A stretch of DNA of 64,000 nt, from assembly GCA_003260075.1 (NCBI GenBank), contig QLIY01000006.1, forward strand, positions 404,629-468,628, written 5' to 3'. The position numbers were made by a program, and so were the translations under genes. This DNA is from Phallusia mammillata (taxonomy: Eukaryota; Chordata; Ascidiacea; Phlebobranchia; Ascidiidae). Positions 1 through 11,557 of this stretch are shown in pieces. Each line of letters starts with the position of its first letter. Position 1 is the first letter of the stretch. A model generated the notes under the pieces. It saw only the letters and a program-made list of their open reading frames with translations, did not search any database and was not told the DNA's origin.

Positions 1-1916
1 TTATTATTTTGACTACCAAATTGTTGTTTACTGATGTGAAGCTGCCTGTTCTGATTTGTAAACAGTACAGTTCATTTTATGTTCCTTTCTCATTTAGTGG
101 CTGCATAGCGGAACTAATTACTCTTTGCCCAGTTAGTGTTGAAATACACGACGGGTCCGCTGTGTATAGGAAAGTACATCATTGGTTGATGAAGGGACAT
201 TACTATGACGTCGTTTTATTAAACATGTGTTGCATGTGTCCTGTTATCTCGTTTATTTGTTTGGTCCAGCCTATTGACTTTTCTAGTTCCTTTTGTTTTA
301 TCAAAAAGAAAACACAAGAATCCAAGCCGTGATTAAAATTTGCAACATTGAAATACATTTGTGCTAAGTGTTAATGCAAATAAAAATTAAAACCATGTTT
401 AAAACACATTAAATTGAAACACTTTGCGAAAAATTGATATGAAAGTTGCCCCAATAAGGATTGTATATTTTATCGAGTTTCGGACGTCGTTTTCACAAGG
501 AAGCACTAATAAAAACCAGCATCACCTTAAATATCATAAAGCGCTACAAAAAAGTATAGCCGCAACCCGCAAAATATTTTCAGAAATTTGGCTTTAGATC
601 GAGTGAAATTGCCGGATTAGGATTAGGGCGTTGTGAGGTTCAAAGGCCACCGATGAAATCTTATCTTTCGGTCGGAGGATTACAAACATACCCCAAGCAG
701 AGTTTACTGAGTATAACACGGCCATATCTCAATGGGATCAGTTGGCAATTTACGGTGCTTTGTTGTATTTTATGCCGAGCTGGATTGCAATTATATATAG
801 TTTGTGCTCAAAAGGAATGTTATTTTGAACGCCCTGGCTTGAACAAATAAACCAGACTTTTAGTTTTCGCTTTCTTTGGATTTTCTCAGAACTTATTGTG
901 GTTGAAATAGAATGCACAATGAAAGAGCTGGAAAATTCTAATTTGGTAGACTTTTGTATGTCAGGTAAACAGCAAAAAGTGCTTTTTTTTAGTAGCTCTG
1001 AGAATAGATGCAAAACTTTCCAATTGATAACCATCTCGACATTTAAACCCGAAACAAGATTATACAGGCGTTCAAAACCATAAGGTTTATCTGTTCCTTT
1101 GTGCTTTGACAACCATGCAGTCCTGTTGCCACTGTCATACAAGCACCGAACACTTTATTCTTAAATGCTTCTTTCAGACGTAGTTATAGTTTGTGGTAAA
1201 ATACATTCCATCGAAATACTTGTTCGCCTTCTTTGTTCGCTAACGAGTTCCGCTCTTTCAAGGTACATTGCCTTCTCTAATCCCTTTTCAACTTTTTCAA
1301 CTTTTCAACTAATTCCCGTTTTGTGTGATTAGGATCAGATTACAGTTGTACAAATAGTAGTTTGTCCCACCTGTATTCATCTTTGCCCACTCACCCCTGA
1401 AAACAAATATTGATATGTGTTTGATTTTTATGCATTCCGGAAAAGGCGCGAAATTTTACTTTGCACGTGGTTGTCACGTGTAATTACCAGATTGATTTGG
1501 TTGGTTACCGAACTTCACAACACGGGAAATACCTTTCTGTGGCTTAAGTGCTGAAACAAAAAAACTTTGGAAACCATTTTAAATGTATTAGTTTTTGTTG
1601 ACGTAATATTTTTTCAATTAGACGTACTCTTGAACTTGACATTTACAGTTTTTGACATTACTATGAAATTAATCAATCTTATAATAAAAAGTGATTCCAA
1701 ATAAGTTTTACTCCGAATAATTTTACTCCCAAATTGTTTGCTTGTGTCACTCAATGATGTTTTATGACGTTTCACATCAACAGGAATGGGTTTAACGAAA
1801 GATAAATTTTTGTTGGTGACAGTATAACCTTTTACAATCTATAAAACCGTGTTTTTACAAAAAGGTACATTTTGTCAGGCTTTTACATTTCACCGCTGTT
1901 TTTTAGGACTTAAAAG
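1..1916. other. No recognisable gene
   Basis: Only short open frames without domain-like content or paired splice sites are present. The sequence is AT-rich and non-repetitive by eye. It could hold introns or regulatory DNA of a gene to the left, but nothing here supports a specific call. Confidence 0.5.
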
Positions 1917-2823
1917 CAGGGGTGTGCAACATTTTTCGTCGCTGGGCCGTATAACCAATTTCGGACCTCAAGCGAGGGCCACATAACTTTTTTTTATGTG
2001 CACAATAAATACGAAATTCTTCTAAAAACATCAATAAATTTATTTTCTACAACAGCGTGGTCCAACTGCAGGCCCGCGGGCCAGATAATTTTGTTAGCCC
2101 GCGAATTAAGTCCCAACATTTTAATGACAACTATAAGTTTTGTTTTCAATAATTCAATGTTTTTAAAATGTGAGGATTAACACACACTAAATACTGTAAA
2201 ATCTCGTATTGTGACGTATGACAAGGCATTGTTATGTAATAAAGGGTTTTGCTTCTATAAACCGTTCAGAGGCATTTTTGCGTTAGAGTGGAAACTGAAT
2301 GTTTTTGACAGCTTCTACTTAGTAAATAACTATTAAATATGAAAATAAACTTATCTACATATAAAAAAGGTATATAGTTACTCTAGAGTTTGACCCAGAA
2401 AAGGTTTTTTTCTGCAAATATTTAAACCTTGACCCGCGTAGTAAGTTAACGATTTTGAATGGCCCGCAACAAAATAAAGTTGGACCACACTGTTCTACAA
2501 CGTACAGAGATTCAGCGCAACACTGGCTTTCGCAACAAAATAGTTGTTTAGTAGACAAAGGGAATTGTTATACGTCACATTTGGTGAAGTAGGCTACTTC
2601 CTGTAACTGCTGTATGATCCACCGGTTGGAAAACGCTGATTTAGCTTATATTTGTTAAGTATAATATAGCAAATTAGGAGATTTACCAAAAACTAGTGGA
2701 AAATTTTGCTAAACTCTCAGAAAAATAGCATTTTTTTATCTTAATTAGTGTGTTGGTGGGGGCCACACTAAATAGCTTGGCGGGCCGGACTGTGTCCCGC
2801 GGGCCGTATGTTGCACGCCCCTG
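1917..2823. mobile_element. hAT-like non-autonomous element (outer)
   Basis: The left end reads CAGGGGTGTGCAACAT and the right end is its inverse, ATGTTGCACGCCCCTG with one base different, giving short terminal inverted repeats. Flanks acttaaaa (1908-1915) and acttagag (2824-2831) look like a decayed 8-bp target duplication, typical of hAT transposons. There is no transposase frame, so it is a MITE-type element. A second element sits inside it. Confidence 0.75.
2053..2492. mobile_element. hAT-like MITE nested in the outer element
   Basis: Terminal inverted repeats CAGCGTGGTCCAACT and AGTTGGACCACACTG bound 440 bp with no coding capacity. An exact 8-bp duplication, TTCTACAA, lies at 2045-2052 and 2493-2500. 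It interrupts the outer element and is therefore younger. The exact target duplication makes the boundaries firm; the hAT assignment rests on the 8-bp length and CAG...CTG ends. Confidence 0.88.
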
Positions 2824-2999
2824 ACTTAGAGCATGAGTGTTGTGACACTTTATTGCACCCGGAGACACTTTCAACTCGGACAAGCACAATTCCCTTCTTT
2901 TCACCCGTTTTAATCCCCAAATTCCCTAGCAATAGAGATGAGTCAATTGGTACTTGAAAGTTTGCTGCTGTGGTAAACTCATGTTTAACTTCGGAGCCT

Positions 3000-3000
<1 letters not shown>

Positions 3001-3061
<61 letters not shown>
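3001..3061. repeat. 61-base C run
   Basis: An uninterrupted C tract lies between unrelated AT-rich flanks. By analogy with other runs in this window, it is more likely a gap stand-in or assembly artefact than a real homopolymer, though a real tract cannot be excluded. Confidence 0.7.
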
Positions 3062-3065
<4 letters not shown>

Positions 3066-5020
3066 TGTGTTGAAAAGGTCGACCAGTGATTATCGACGCA
3101 AATTTGTGGTCAAACCCACTAGCTTGCCCCGAAACCGACTTTAGCTGTACAAATTCATAAAATACCTCATAGGTTTAGGCAAAACACGTGTACAGTAAAG
3201 GCACTTTACAGAATTGAAGAGCTACCATACAAGTCGTTTAAGTTTCGGAAGTTTATGAATTCGCACTTGTTTGTAGAGCAATGGTTTTCGATTGTTGCGT
3301 TAGGTTATCAATCGTCTGAAGCACATGGTTTGAAGTGGTGTGGGGCGTAGCTTGTGTGATGTAACAATGACATCAGGTGTTATGAGACTTTGTGCATTGT
3401 TGACTCGGAGCAAATTTGTCTTGTACTCCAAGGTGTGCATTGTTCAGGCAATCGATAACCCTGTCATGATGATAACGTTCGATTATGTTTGGAAAAGGTG
3501 TTCGAGAGAATCTACAACATAAGGTACTTTGCAGTTTTAATGAGGCTTTTTTTCAAACAAGATTGGTGAAATAAAGTAAACAAAACTTCAGTATCTATTT
3601 GAATTTTTCTGTTTATACTGCTAAGTCAACCACGCTTTTTTAAACTGACTTGGTGCGCCCAACCAAAGAGGGCTGTGTTGCTTTGAAACTAGATGTTAAT
3701 GAAAATTATCATATGCGCTCGTTAAAGAATTGTTCTGAACCACGGGCGTTAAGTTTTTCAGCGAAACGTTAACAGCGGTTTGGACGAAAACTGCTACTCT
3801 TTTGCGAGTTTATTCCATTGCCTCGTTGACAATAAATGATGTTTGAGCAATTTATGTCATTTGTTGTTACTGAGGATTATTGTTAGTAGTACAGTTGTCA
3901 TTTGACTGAACATCTGTGAAGTGGCTCCCTTTTGTGTATTTTATCCCCAGACTTCATTTTGTGAAGTGTATAATTTATTGCACCTCGTTTACTTCACAAT
4001 GCTTAGCCTTGTTGGTTTTAACAAATTTGTTGTAAATTCAGGAAAAACAAGTTTAGTGTTCTTGGCGACAGTTGCTATAATCTTTCCTTCTGTTGTTGGC
4101 TTTATTTACTAATTGTGATTCTATGCACTGTGGTTTATTTGTATGGGTAAAAAATACAGTCATAAACAGTATGCAAGTTTTATTATCACGGTCAACCCCC
4201 TGACTTTGGTCCCTAAATATTTTTGATATCTCTACGTAAGCGCTATGCTTTGCATGTTAAAGTAACATTACTGCAACGTAATTTAGGTGTGTTCCTGTGC
4301 GCTTGAAATTACTGCGATTGCGATACGGGTGAATACGCTTCTTCCCACAAAAAAAAACCTAACATTCTTTCTTTAAAATGTCGAAGTACCTGCTCCCGAC
4401 CTTCTCTTGAACATTTGCATGCTAAATTTTGTTAGCGTAGTGTTGCCTAAACTTACCTGAACCAAGTAATAAGCTAATCACATACCACCGAGTATATGCA
4501 CTCATTGTATAGTTACACTTTAAAAAAAATAGTTTTAGGCAACACTTAACATGGATGCTATACATGTTTTTTATGTTACAATTTCGAAAACCAACATTTC
4601 ACAAAAGTGGAATAAAGGTTACTCGTATGCAACCATCGTTACTCCATGACTTCTATTTTAGTCGACTTGATAAGCCAGAAGCTATGTGAAAAGGATAATT
4701 TATAAGTTTACATAGAATGGAGGATTGTTTGCCAATACCTCGCGATTATTGGTCTTCTGTTTGCTAATAAGGGAGCGTTTGTTGCGTCACAGCACATCAC
4801 CCGTGTCGATGTCAGATTTGTTGCCTAGTATTGTCTTTCAAGGTGAATAAGGTCATGTTTAGCGTCTGCTACAGCGCAAGATAATAAGTTTGTTGTGAAT
4901 GCCATATTCAGATTGTTCTTCTATGCTCGACGTCACTTCTATGCGAAGTGCGTTAAAAATTTAACAAATCTGGACCTTTTTTAACGGTATTAGAAGCTGC
5001 ATGTATATGTTTGAATGCAT
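3062..5020. other. No recognisable gene
   Basis: AT-rich sequence with only short frames. No domain motif, tRNA, or inverted repeat with target duplication was found. Confidence 0.5.
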
Positions 5021-5247
5021 AAACTTGACTCTATGGAGTATTGCAGTCTTTAAAACAAACATATCGGTCAAGCAGGTTGGTTAAAATGCCTTTTGTGCAC
5101 TTGCGCTGTTTCCAGTGGATGACAGGGCACCCCCCCCCCAAACTTGACTCTATGGAGTATTGCAGTCTTTAAAACAAACATATCGGTGAAGCAGGTTGGT
5201 TAAAATGCCTTTTGTGCACTTGCGCTGTTTGCAGTGGATGACAGGGC
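5021..5247. repeat. Direct repeat of about 108 bp around a C run
   Basis: Bases 5021-5128 recur at 5140-5247 with two or three substitutions, separated by C at 5130-5139. The unique sequence resumes only after the second copy. This is the pattern expected when two haplotype contig ends are joined instead of merged; a true tandem duplication is the alternative. Confidence 0.85.
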
Positions 5248-8200
5248 GTACATGCTTATGTAAAATATATGTAGTGAACTTTGAACAGTCTACCTTATCT
5301 TATTTTAGGACTAAAACGTGGACTTAATGTTTGTTAAAACATCATAAATTGCTGGTTTTGTGATAAAATTTGTTTTTAAATGTCAAATCGTAAAAAACTG
5401 TCGTTTTTATCGCCTTTTAATCTTTTGCGCCGAAAGAGATTGGAAAATAACGAGGCAATTGTACAAAAAAATGTTGCCAACGGCTATTTTGCTGAGACAC
5501 TTGCATGTGCTGAAGCATATTACATATTATGTGTTTGCACAAACGACGACTTAAACACCCGCAGAAGGCAATTGCTTATTTGCGTGCATAAATTTTGCAA
5601 TTAATTGTGTGTGGTCTGAAAAACTTCACATTATCTTATTTGTCAACACCATAAATCATTTTAGGTGCATACAAATTAAATATCAGGTGAGATTAATAAA
5701 TATTGCTGATAAGCAGTAAATATTGCTGGATAACTTAGCCTATTTCGCTGGCTCGTATTGAAAAGACAGGGACAGGAAAACTTGTAGGTAATGGTGTTTT
5801 ACTAGTCGAGGGGTTGTTTCGGGCCTGGTCATAACATCATGCAACCTGACACAATTAGTCCCTTGCACCAGCTGCATACACACTCCAGGATAGACGGTTT
5901 GAAAGCTCAAGCATTTCCTCATGAAGTACTGCCCACTATCAAGTTACTTGCTGATGTGCTGTAGCGCGAGAAGAAGTAAAGAACTTTTTTCTCACCAACC
6001 TCTATCGTCATGTGTATATTGATGTTCGCGCGCTGCTGAGTGTGCCATAGTTGTGGCTTCAGGCGCGTGCTAAACTGCAGATTGTTCGTGACAGGTTTGA
6101 CAAGAAGTAAGGATTACATTGCTGCATATTTTCGGTCGGGTTTTGTGCCGCAGATGTATAATTGTCAATGTGATGTATACCAGAGTAGATTTTTGCAATT
6201 TTTGAATTTTTTTGAAACTACAGTAAGAATTTCCCGTCATTTAACCAACAAATCAAAAATCTATACAAGGGAAGAATATTTAACACCTCTGTTAAGTTAG
6301 TCGAGCAACCTAGGCGACAAGCAAAAATTCTTTTTGCAAATTTAATTGGAGCAAATGTTAGCGAGATGCATTTAACAAATTCAACCACTGATGTGTTTAT
6401 TTGCTTATGCGCCGACATTTTGGGGTGAACTTACGAATTCCACGCGAGCGCTCTTGTTTAGTGACAACTTATGGACGCATCACCTGGCAAGTACCGGAGA
6501 TTTGTATGGCGGGAAACGTGTTGTTAGTAATAACCGGTGTGTGTTGCAGGTGACGTTATGCGCGCAGTGATCTGGCTCAGTGGTAAGCACGGTGGCCGGT
6601 AATTTTGCGTACCATTCGGGCTTAACTTACTCTAGCAGATGATAAAAGAGTTTTGGAACATTTTCGACTTGTGTTTCTCAGAAATTAGAGAAATTAGAGT
6701 TACTCTATTTGGATAGAGGAGATGCTTTGTGGCTGGCGTAAACTTTAATATAAAACACATAAACTTATAGGACATATATGATTGAGAAATACTTAGTGTT
6801 GTTATACGCTTATTTTTATGATACCCGTGTTTGCAAATCTCGAGGACAAGCAAACACTGCATGTTGCTCCTGGCGTCAAAGCTTTGTTTGCCCAAGCTAA
6901 AGCTATACTGAAGTTTTTTAAAACCCCTATTAAGCTGTGAGGTCTTCGACCGTTTAACATCCTGTGTGGCCTAAAACCCCAGTAGCACTGACCCTAGTGT
7001 TATGTTTAAGTAAAAGGCCAACGGTTAAATACTTGTGTCTAGAATACTGTGGGTGTTGACAATAGTTTATCGAATAATTTCTGTAATCGAACGTAATGAA
7101 AGGTTGTAATTCTAGTACTAACCCGGTTGCTTCAACGGCGGCTATCCCATGTTTTTGTACAAAAAAAAGTGTTCCGAACTGTGAAAGCTGAGTTTTCTGG
7201 GTTATATAAATAGGAAGTGAAGGACATTTCCACGAAATTTGCAGCCTTGCGCCGCGTGACTGGCGGATATGCTAGTGAGTGCCGAAATATATGAAGACCA
7301 ACCCGCTTGTATTGATATTTTTGTGATACGGTGTGTACGTTAAACCACCACTGTGGTGTATATATGTGAAAGTCATATAAGTGCGCAATCGAAAGGGAAA
7401 GATTTAAAAAAGTAAAAGAAATTAAAACTGATGAAAGTTATTGTTTAGCAGCTGGCAAGTAGTGAAATAAGTTGTATAAAATATCATCTAAAAATACTGC
7501 AAGTGTGACTCATTACAAAATCACCACAGTTCTTATTTGTTATGTAAACTTCTTACTGTTTTAAATATAAAACGTGCTTAGAAATACCGATGTTTGTCAC
7601 ACATCACTATGTTTAAAAAATAATGTAACGTGCTGAGAAAAAGCCTAAAATTGCACTCAGTTTTGCATCCTTAAAAACAGGGAATTATAGTGCACACAAA
7701 GGTTCAAATTGCCCTCTGTGTGCAATTTTGAATCCTTCGTGAGTAAATTACAATGCAGGGTTATCTAACATACAACCTAGCCCAATTTCATTATGTGGGG
7801 TTTGGCGTGAGTCTGTCGTTAACGAGGCCGTGAAACAAAATAAAATTCCGCCGGGTTACGTGGATAATTTTCCCGGTGATTTCGTGGTTGCTCGACGTAT
7901 TTTAACAAGCCATGATCTGTTGATTAATTTCTATCATTTTGACGTAGGAGTACATGTTTGTATGTCTATAAAAGTCCGCTTTGGTGACTTTTTAAATTTA
8001 ACTTCGTTTTGCAAATTAAGTTTATCGGTAAGTGAACAATCGTTTTTCAAGTTTTAGGTATTTAAACTTGAACGTGAAGCTATTTGCAAACAATTGTTTA
8101 TCTTGTGAGGCTATTATAAAACGATCGGAATGCCATGCAGTCAATATTGGTCCAAAAGCAAAAGTGTGAATTGATGAATGGTTTGCCACTGCGGGATAGC

Positions 8201-9383
8201 AGGCAGTTACCCATATCCTTCAACACGTGTGTCTTGTCTGTTGACATCTCCCAATGTCCCGTGGTGACTTAACATATTGCGTTTCACTTTCCACCGTAGG
8301 AACCCAAGGACAGCCAGGGTCTGATAAATAAGCAACAATGGTGTTGTTTAGGTATATTTCTTGTCGCTGTAATTAAGACGATTTATCCGATAAAAACGTC
8401 AAAGATTATTTATCAAAAAAGGGGTGTTTACACTTTAGAAAACTGCTCTTAGCTTTAAAATTGCCAATTTGAATACGTCAATGTTGTTTAAAGACAAAAA
8501 AATACTTGCTTGTAGTTTTTTAAGTGTACAAAGTTTCTTTAAAATGCCACAAACACTTATGTTTGATAATTCGCGGGTCTACATCTCTTACGCGGAGCTA
8601 TTGTAAATAGTCCTGTCATTTCGGTTGTGTTTCTGGTTCATTAACGTGTTAAGTTTGTAGTTGTGGTTGTTTTGTGTTGTTAAGTGCTTATGAAGTTCAA
8701 GATAGACCTTTGGAGCCCGGTGGGATTTTTCTTTATTACGTCATTCTAAAAAAGAATGTTGTCTACCTAACAACTGTTGTTGCGGCCTAATGGTGTTTGA
8801 ATTGCCTCGTCGAAAACACACAGTTCATTGCGTTCGACAGTAAAATTAGTCGGGCCTCCGTTCTGCCTGTTTACAGATCGTCAATTAGTTTCATGTTTTT
8901 TAAAAAAAAGTAGGTGTGACTGTTTGTGTATTCGTTAAATTTGCTTGAAAGGTGTCTTTTAGCTTTATACTTTGATGAGTTTTTATCAAAGTAAAGGTCG
9001 CTGCTGTCACTTTTGCGATATTACTGCTAATACAATACACAATAAAGCGTAACAGATCACTGCAAAACAGCGATCAACAAGGACCTCATATTTAATGTAA
9101 TTCATGAGCATAACAAATAGCTGCAGTAGTCTCTAGTTTTTGCAAATCTCGAGATTTTGCCATAACGAAACCTGACCGCTCTTCCAACCACTTAAACCGA
9201 CGATTAGATCATAACAGACTCAAACGCGCAATAAAGGGGTGTAAGATTTCCATGTGTTGATTGAAACGATGTGAAAACGATTTGTAAGTCGAGGTCGCGG
9301 GTAATTGATGGAACAGCTTTGTAGCTGCACGCTTTAGTCTGTCATCATCAGTTAACTTTGCCTACCCGCCTTTTGTAACTCGA
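5248..9383. other. No recognisable gene
   Basis: Short frames only. A tRNA A-box-like string (TGGCTCAGTGGT) occurs near 6570 without a matching B box or cloverleaf. Nothing else is supported. Confidence 0.45.
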
Positions 9384-9680
9384 GAAGCCTGGTTTTAATC
9401 TGATTGACCGCTTCCTTGCGCTGCTTCACTGGCTCTATCATGACTTTTAGTGGGCCTGATTTAACTTGATTAAATGGAGTTTATAACTTGATTACTTAAA
9501 TGTTGTTTAGTATTAGGCATCCCATTGCCCCCCCCCCGAAGCCTGGTTTTAATCTGATTGACCGCTTCCTTGCGCTGCTTCACTGACTCTATCAGGACTT
9601 TTAGTGGGCCTGATTTAACCTGATTAAATGGAGTTTATAACTTGATTAATTAAATGTTGTTTAGTATTAGGCATCCCATT
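9384..9680. repeat. Direct repeat of about 143 bp around a C run
   Basis: 9384-9526 recurs at 9538-9680 with about four substitutions, separated by C at 9528-9537. It has the same architecture as the repeat at 5.0-5.2 kb, so it probably represents unmerged allelic contig ends. Confidence 0.85.
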
Positions 9681-9941
9681 TATTTACATGTTTGACATCA
9701 CTTTAACTTTTAACGAAGTGCAAAATCTAAAATGTACAACTTGAGCTTATAAAGGAAATGCTATTTGATCACAAAAACATGATTTGTTACGTCAACTAAA
9801 TTCCGCCACGAAAGGTTTGTATTCAGCCAAACCACATGAGTCACGAAGCTCTTCAGGTCGACGAAATCACGTACCGCAAATCTTCGTCGTTAATCTAACT
9901 CATGTCAAATGGCGTACCAAGCCTTGTTTACTCGATATTCT

Positions 9942-10223
9942 ATAGCTGTTGTTCACTAAACAAGCAATAGAAAAGACTAGTCTCAGATTTAATACCCTTC
10001 GTTTGAAATGTGTGCGTTAGTATGGGATTTTCTATGTGGGTGGGAAATTGGAGTACATGAATTGCAATCTATTGATGCCCCCCCCCCATAGCTGTTGTTC
10101 ACTAAACAAGCAATAGAAAAGACTAGTCTCAGATTCAATACCCTTCGTTTGAAATATGTGCGTTAGTATGGGATTATCTATGTGGGTGGGAAATTGGAGC
10201 ACCTGAAATGCAAGCTATTGATG
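9942..10223. repeat. Direct repeat of about 136 bp around a C run
   Basis: 9942-10077 recurs at 10088-10223 with several substitutions, separated by C at 10078-10087. It is the same contig-end pattern as its neighbours. Confidence 0.85.
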
Positions 10224-11283
10224 TAAAGACGTCAAAATATGCCATAAGCTTGGATATCAAACTTTTGTATCGGAGACTTTGCACTTAAACAATTCCGTTT
10301 CAATATGTTTGTTTGACTAAATTATCTGAAGAGGTGGAAAAACCATTTAGCCTGATTGCTTTGAATGTCAGTATCATGGATAATTGCGTGCCTAGTTCAC
10401 TAAATAAGGTGATGAGTGAAATATACGAAATTCGAAAACTGTTGTTTGAAGTTCGCAATGGCATCTTTGATTTATTTGAACACAAAAACGCCATTTGTTG
10501 AGACCTTGCGTTTTTGTCACCCTCAAACACCGAAAAGTCACGAAATGTGGATCTGAGATCATTGTCCCATCTCTCTGTTATGTTTGTCCACTTCAAACTT
10601 TCTTATTTCTTCGGGGATTAGTTTCAGCTTCTGTTCGCGCGTTAAAGCCTCGTTTTTCATTGTTGAGTCAAAGCTTTAAACCTCTTTACCTCGACGTCTA
10701 CTAAACCCCATTCAAATCTATTGATTGATGCCCCCCCCCCACGGACCCCTAAAGGACCGCGGACCCCAGTTTGGGAACCGCTGATGTAAAGACTTCAAAA
10801 TATGCCATAAGCTTGGATATTTAACTTTTGTATAGGATTGCACTCAAACAATTCCGTTTCAATATGTTTGTTTGACTAAATTATCTGAAGAGGTGGAAAC
10901 ACCATTAAGCCTGATTGCTTTGAATGTCAGTATCATGGCTAATTACGCATCTAGTCCACTAAATAAGGTGATCAGTGAAAAATACGGAATTCGAAAACTG
11001 TTGTTTGAACCTCGCAATGGCATCTTTGATTTATTTGAACACAAAAACGCCATTTGGTGAAACCTTGCATTTTTGTCACCCTCAAACACCGAAAAGTCAC
11101 GAAATGTAGATCCGAAATCATTGTCCCGTCTCTCTGTTTTGTTTGTCCACTTCAAACTTTCTTATTTCTTCGGGGATTAGTTTCAGCTTCTGTTCGCGCG
11201 TTAAAGCCTCGTTTCATTGTTGAGTCAAAGCTTTAAAGTTTAAACCTCTTTACCTCGACATCTACTAAACCCCATTCAAATCT
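10221..11283. repeat. Direct repeat of about 500 bp, two diverged copies
   Basis: 10221-10719 recurs at 10784-11283 with a few percent substitution and small indels. Between them lie C at 10731-10740 and about 40 bases resembling the end of a hAT element. Both copies contain matching open frames on both strands, which reflects the duplication and not a gene. It is either an allelic duplication in the assembly or a real tandem repeat. Confidence 0.85.
10741..10783. mobile_element. Right end of a hAT-like element, truncated
   Basis: The segment ends in CCCAGTTTGGGAACCGCTG, the inverse of the common hAT terminus CAGCGGTTCCCAAACT. It directly precedes atgtaaag, the point where the other copy of the repeat (10221) is uninterrupted. 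The left part is lost in the C run. Confidence 0.6.
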
Positions 11284-11342
11284 CAATACTGTGGGCACTG
11301 ATGGTTTTCAATCTATCCCTAAGTTAAAAAGCTGAACGGCTG

Positions 11343-11557
11343 TTTGAAAATATTTGTTTGCCGTTGTTGTGGTGTCTAATTAGCGTAGAATGAATTTTGT
11401 CGTATGTTCAGGCCTGAAGTTTTGCGAAGTGTAAATTATTCGACTATTATCCCGCAGGACCCCCCCCCCTTTGAAAATATTTGTTTGCCGTTGTTGTGGT
11501 GTCTAATTAGCGTAGAAGTTTTGCGAAGTGTAAATTATTCGACTATTATCCCGCAGG
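11343..11557. repeat. Direct repeat around a C run, with an internal deletion
   Basis: 11343-11459 recurs at 11470-11557 after C at 11460-11469. The second copy lacks about 26 bases found in the first (around 11391-11417). This looks like two alleles differing by an indel. Confidence 0.8.

Noticed and set aside
6556-6640. tRNA or tRNA-derived SINE (A-box-like TGGCTCAGTGGT)
   Set aside because: No B box at the right spacing, no acceptor stem and no cloverleaf; at best a decayed SINE.
10300-11155. Paired homologous frames on both strands as a small gene family
   Set aside because: They arise from the 500-bp direct repeat, exist on both strands at once and have no splice or domain support.
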